From Papio anubis (lineage: Eukaryota; Chordata; Mammalia; Primates; Cercopithecidae), in the NCBI RefSeq assembly GCF_008728515.1, contig NC_044995.1, forward strand, positions 17,014,127 through 17,078,126: 64,000 bases of DNA, given 5' to 3'. How positions within the stretch are numbered: position 1 is the stretch's first letter; each line of letters begins with the position of its first letter. The notes beneath the pieces were generated by a model, which saw only the letters and a list, made by a program, of their open reading frames with translations, did no database searches and was not told where the DNA came from. The position numbers and the translations under genes are program-made. Shown one piece after another: positions 54,829-64,000 of this stretch.

Positions 54829-57800
54829 TCTCCTGGCTGCCTCTGGGGGGGCGCCAACTGGGATCCAAAGTCATCTGGACCACGCCCCGCTTGGGCCTTG
54901 CAGAGCGCCACCGCCCCTGCAAAGGACGCAGCGAGGGAAGGGATCACACTCATTGCCCAGAGGTAAAGCTGAGGCCATAATGGAGTCAGTGGCTGCCTGA
55001 TTTGTCCAAAAAAATAGTCACGAGTCAGGTCGCTTGTCTCACCGTGTAAGGGCATCGGCCCTCACCTCCCAATTGTCAGAAATATACATTGAGGCCCTGA
55101 AAGCGACCTGAAAAGCCAGTCCTCGAAAACTCTTTTGGCCAGGCACGGTGGCTCACACCTGTAATCCCTGCGCTTTGGGAGGCCGAGGCAGGAGGATCGC
55201 TTGAGGCCGGGAGTTTGAGACCACCCTGGATAACACAGCAAGACTGCCATCTCTATTTTTAAAATTAATAATAATAGGCCAGGCGCGGTGGCTCACGCCT
55301 ATAATCCCAGGACTTTGGGAGGCTGAGGCAGGCAGATCACCTGAGGTCAGGAGTTTGAGACCAGCCTGGCCAATATGGCAAAACCCCCTCTCTACTAAAA
55401 ATTTAAAAAAAAAAAAAAAAAAAAATTAGTCAGGCATGATGGCGCACGCCTGTAGTCCCACCTGCTGGGGAGGCTGAGGCAGGATAATCGCTTGAACCCG
55501 GGAGGCGGAGGTTGCAGTGAACCTAGATGGTGCCACTGCACTCCAGCCTGGGAGACAGAGGGACACTCCGTCTCAAAAAAATAAAAATTAATAATAAAAC
55601 TCTTCCTCACATGGAGCTGGGAGGAGAAATCTGTTTTCTCTCCCATTCCTTCTTACTTTTTTTTTTTTTTTTTTAGACAGAGTCTTGCTCTGTCACCAGG
55701 GCTGGAGTGCAGTGGCGCGATCTCGGCTCACTGCAAGCTCCGCCTCCAGGGTTCACGCCATTCTCCTGCCTCAGCCTCCCGAGTAGCTGGGACTACAGGT
55801 GCCCGCCACTATGCCCTACTACTTTTTTTGTATTTTTAGTAGAGACCGGGTTTCACTGTGTTAGCCAGGATGGTCTCGATCTCCTGACCTTGTGATCCGC
55901 CCGCCTCGGCCTCCCAAAGTGCTGGGATTACAGGCGTGAGCCACCGCGCCCGGCCCCTTCCTACCATGATTTTCTTTCTTTTTTTTTTTTTTTGAGGCGG
56001 AGTCTCCCTCTGTCGCCCAGGCTGGAGTGCAGTGGCCGGATCTCAGCTCACTGCAAGCTCCGCCTCCCAGGTTTACGCCATTCTTCTGCCTCAGCCTCCC
56101 GAGTAGCTGGGACTACAGGCGCCCGCCACCTCGCCCGGCTAGATTTTTTTTTGTATTTTTTAGTAGAGACGGGGTTTCACCGTGTTAGCCAGGATGGTCT
56201 TGATCTCCTGACCTTGTGATCCGCCCATCTCGGCCTCCCAAAGTGCTGGGATTACAGGCTTGAGCCACCGCGCCCGGCCCCTACCATGATTTTCTATAAA
56301 GGACTGGAGAGCCAACCATTTTACCTGAGGCTCAGCCAAAGAACAGCAGTATCTGGCTGTAGAGGGCTTGACTGAGAAACGAATTAGAGGCTATAGACAG
56401 ACACTACAAACCTCCCCTAAATTGAGTGGAAGAAAAATCAGATCCTGTTTATGTAAACTTTAAAACCAAATACCAAGGTAGTAAAAATACGAATTCAAGC
56501 AAGGGAAAGACACAAGGAACTCGGCACTCCTGGTTACTTCTGGGGGAATGGATTGGGGTGCTGCTGAAGTGGGTCCTATCTAGTACATATTGTTTCCTGT
56601 TTCCTCTGCTGGGTGGTGGGGACATGGGTGTTCTTGTTATATAACCTTGAACATCTGAAATGTTTTTTGTTTTTGAGACAGAGTTTTGCTCTGTCACCCA
56701 GGCTGGAGTGCCGTTGGCGCAATCTCGGTTCACTGCAACCTCCACCTGCCAGGTTCAAGTGATTCTCATGCCTCAGCCTTCCAAGTAGCTGAGAATACAG
56801 GCGCCCACCACCATGCCTGGCTAACTTTTTTTGTATTTTTAGTAGAGACAGAGTTTCACCATGTTGGGTCAGGCTGGTCTTTAACTCCAGACCTCAAATG
56901 ATCCGCCCCCCTTGGACTCCCAAAGTGCTGGGATTACAGGCATGAGCTATCGTGCCCTGCCTGAAATGTTTTATAATACATTTACATTTGTAAAAAGACG
57001 GGAATATCTAACGAGGAAGGGAAACAGGTTCTGGGTACTAAGCCCCAGTCTCTAAGATTGCACCCACTGGATAAGCTACAGCAATCCTGGTGTCACTGCT
57101 ATCAGGGTTCAAGGAAAAGGACCACCGGGCACTGTGGCTCACGCCTGTAACTGCAGCACTGTGGGAGGCCGAGGCAGGAGGATCACTTGAAGCTAGGAGA
57201 TCGAGACCAGCCTGAGCAATATAGTGAGACCCGTCTCTATAAAAAATTTAAAAATAAAAAAATTATCCAGACGTGGTGGTGCACGCCTGTAGTCCCAGCT
57301 ACTTAGGAGGCTGAGGCAAGAGGATCGCTTGAGCGCAGGAGGTTGAAGCTGCAGTGAGCAATGACTGTGCCACTGAACTCCAGCCTGGGCAATAGAGTGA
57401 GACCCCCATCTCAAACAGAAAAGAAAAAATAAAGGACCATTGGCCAGGCGCAGTGGCTCACGCCTGTAATCCCAGCACTTTGGGAGGCCGAGGCGGGAGA
57501 ATCATGAGGTCAGGAATTCAAGACCATCCTGGCCAACATGGTGAAACCCATCTCTACTAAAAATACAAAAAAATTCACTGGGTGTGGTGGCACGTGCTAC
57601 TGGGGAGGCTGATACGGGAGAATCACTTGAACCTGGGAGGCGGAGGTTACAGTGAGCCAAGATCGTGCCACTGCACTCCAGCCTGGTGACAGAGCAACAC
57701 TGTCTCAAAAAAAAAAAAAAAAAAGAAAGAAAGAAAAAACAAAAAAGACCATCAAGCACTGTATCCTGCACCACAGGAGGAATTTAGGTTTCCTGGAGGA

Positions 57801-58056
57801 TACTGTGATTTTCACTTTGCATAATTCATGCCTGAATAAGATATAATGTCTTCAATCACATGACAAGCTCTACTCTGATCATCTCCTTCCTATGTCTTCT
57901 CATACACATTCCCCTCAAGAGCCCTCTGGGGCAGGTGCTATCACTATTATCTAGATGGGAAAACAGATTCAGATAGCGTCCTGTTATTTGCCCCAACCAC
58001 AAAGCAAGGAAGTGGGGTCTGCAAATGACCCCACTTAAAGACACCTCATTCCTACG
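54829..58056. repeat. Alu cluster between TIMM50 and SUPT5H
   Basis: Plus Alus 55137-55250 (partial), 55276-55590, 57125-57420 and 57441-57745. Minus Alus 55655-55956, 55976-56278 (AluYR-like, flanked by 'taccatgattttct') and 56661-56960. MIR about 57860-58020. 54829-55136 and 56280-56660 are unique. Confidence 0.8.
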
Positions 58057-58063
58057 GCGCGCG

Positions 58064-58118
<55 letters not shown>
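58057..58118. repeat. Compound microsatellite (GC)8(AC)23
   Basis: Eight GC units at 58057-58072, then 23 AC units at 58073-58118, pure throughout. Alternating purine-pyrimidine DNA of this kind favours Z-DNA. It abuts the 3' end of SUPT5H. Confidence 0.95.
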
Positions 58119-58120
<2 letters not shown>

Positions 58121-58139
58121 TTAGACCAAACAGCTTCTT

Positions 58140-58145
58140 TTTATT
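58140..58145 (-). terminator. SUPT5H: SUPT5H poly(A) signal AATAAA
   Basis: TCAATAAAAAGAAG on the minus strand, about 245 nt after the stop codon. The GT repeat starting 22 nt downstream sits where the GU-rich downstream element belongs. Confidence 0.85.
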
Positions 58146-58389
58146 GAAAGACGGTACAACAAAAGCAAGCTGTGGGGAGGAGGTACAAGAAGGTAGGGAC
58201 CCTCCCCCAAACTCTACTCAGATTCCAATGAGCACCAGGGAGGGAGAAGATGGAAAACTAAAAAGAAAAATAAAAGGAAATCCAGAACGATCGGCCTAGC
58301 CCTGCAGCAGGATCTTGTGTCACAGCCAAGGGCCAGGGAAGGAAGGATGACCACTCTTCACCTGCCGAAGTCCACCCGCCCTGCCTGCT

Positions 58390-63661
<5,272 letters not shown>

Positions 63662-64000
63662 CTACAGAGGGAGAGCAGGGAGGCTGTGGGGGAGGGAATG
63701 GGAAGGGGAGACACGGGGCAGGGGTTCCCTAAAGTGGGATAATCCTTCCTTGCGGAAGATGGTTCCAAGCTCCACAGGACATCAACTCCCTGGCTGCAGG
63801 GCAGGCCGGCAGAGTGCCACCCTTTAGGTACTAGGTCAACCAAAAATGTTCCCAGTCATTCTAACACACCCTTTGGGAGGAGACTCCACCCCCTGATTGG
63901 GCAACAGGGACCTGAGAGATGGAAGGGGGCGCTGATAGCAACATAACAGCTAATTGTTCATCTATCACTCTGTGTCAGGCCCTGTAAGATTTCACTGAAG
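63662..64000 (-). other. SUPT5H: SUPT5H intron, running off the window
   Basis: Directly upstream of the exon beginning VLNMYGK. I see no further exon or repeat up to the window edge. Confidence 0.5.

Overview
This is nuclear DNA from a primate, most likely an Old World monkey. It is packed with Alu elements. The youngest Alus share a cercopithecine AluYR-like signature: 'ctcaagcctgtaatccc', 'aaaaaactagccgggcgagg' and 'gagatccggccactgcac'. Gene content and order match the human chromosome 19q13.2 segment EID2B - SELENOV - DLL3 - TIMM50 - SUPT5H, read here in reverse, so four of the five genes lie on the minus strand. The genus cannot be fixed from sequence alone. There are no bacterial genes, CRISPR arrays or phage.

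Layout. 1-3190: Alu-rich flank. 3200-4700: the intronless EID2B gene (+) with a CpG promoter and a poly(A) signal. 4700-10000: an Alu-dominated spacer. About 10400-15340: SELENOV (-), with a 25-nt microexon carrying the selenocysteine UGA and a separate 3'UTR exon holding a recognisable SECIS element. 15400-28200: a repeat block with an LTR5-like solo LTR, a split MST-type MaLR LTR and many Alus. Two parts of this block (16787-18836 and 19790-23800) look like imperfect tandem duplications full of single-base indels and are probably assembly errors. 28449-38069: DLL3 (-), nine exons giving 587 aa. 38100-39290: DLL3 promoter and upstream GC-rich region with E-boxes and a bHLH/POU composite motif. 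39300-45400: repeats. 45430-54666: TIMM50 (-), eleven exons giving 353 aa, with a CpG promoter. 54900-58060: Alus. 58140-63661: the last twelve coding exons of SUPT5H (-), 528 codons; its 5' half lies beyond the window.

Every splice junction given was read directly (GT donor, AG acceptor, phase carried across). The joined lengths come out in frame: SELENOV 350, DLL3 587, TIMM50 353, SUPT5H C-terminal part 528 aa. The genes are neighbours, not a pathway. EID2B is a transcriptional and differentiation inhibitor, SELENOV a selenoprotein W-like redox protein, DLL3 a Notch ligand that acts in cis, TIMM50 a mitochondrial import receptor, and SUPT5H the large DSIF subunit of RNA polymerase II elongation control.

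No undescribed system was found. The best leads are the DLL3 upstream bHLH/POU motif, a GT-repeat placed where the SUPT5H poly(A) downstream element should be, the SELENOV microexon and SECIS architecture, the altered DLL3 alternative C-terminus, and the likely assembly artefacts.
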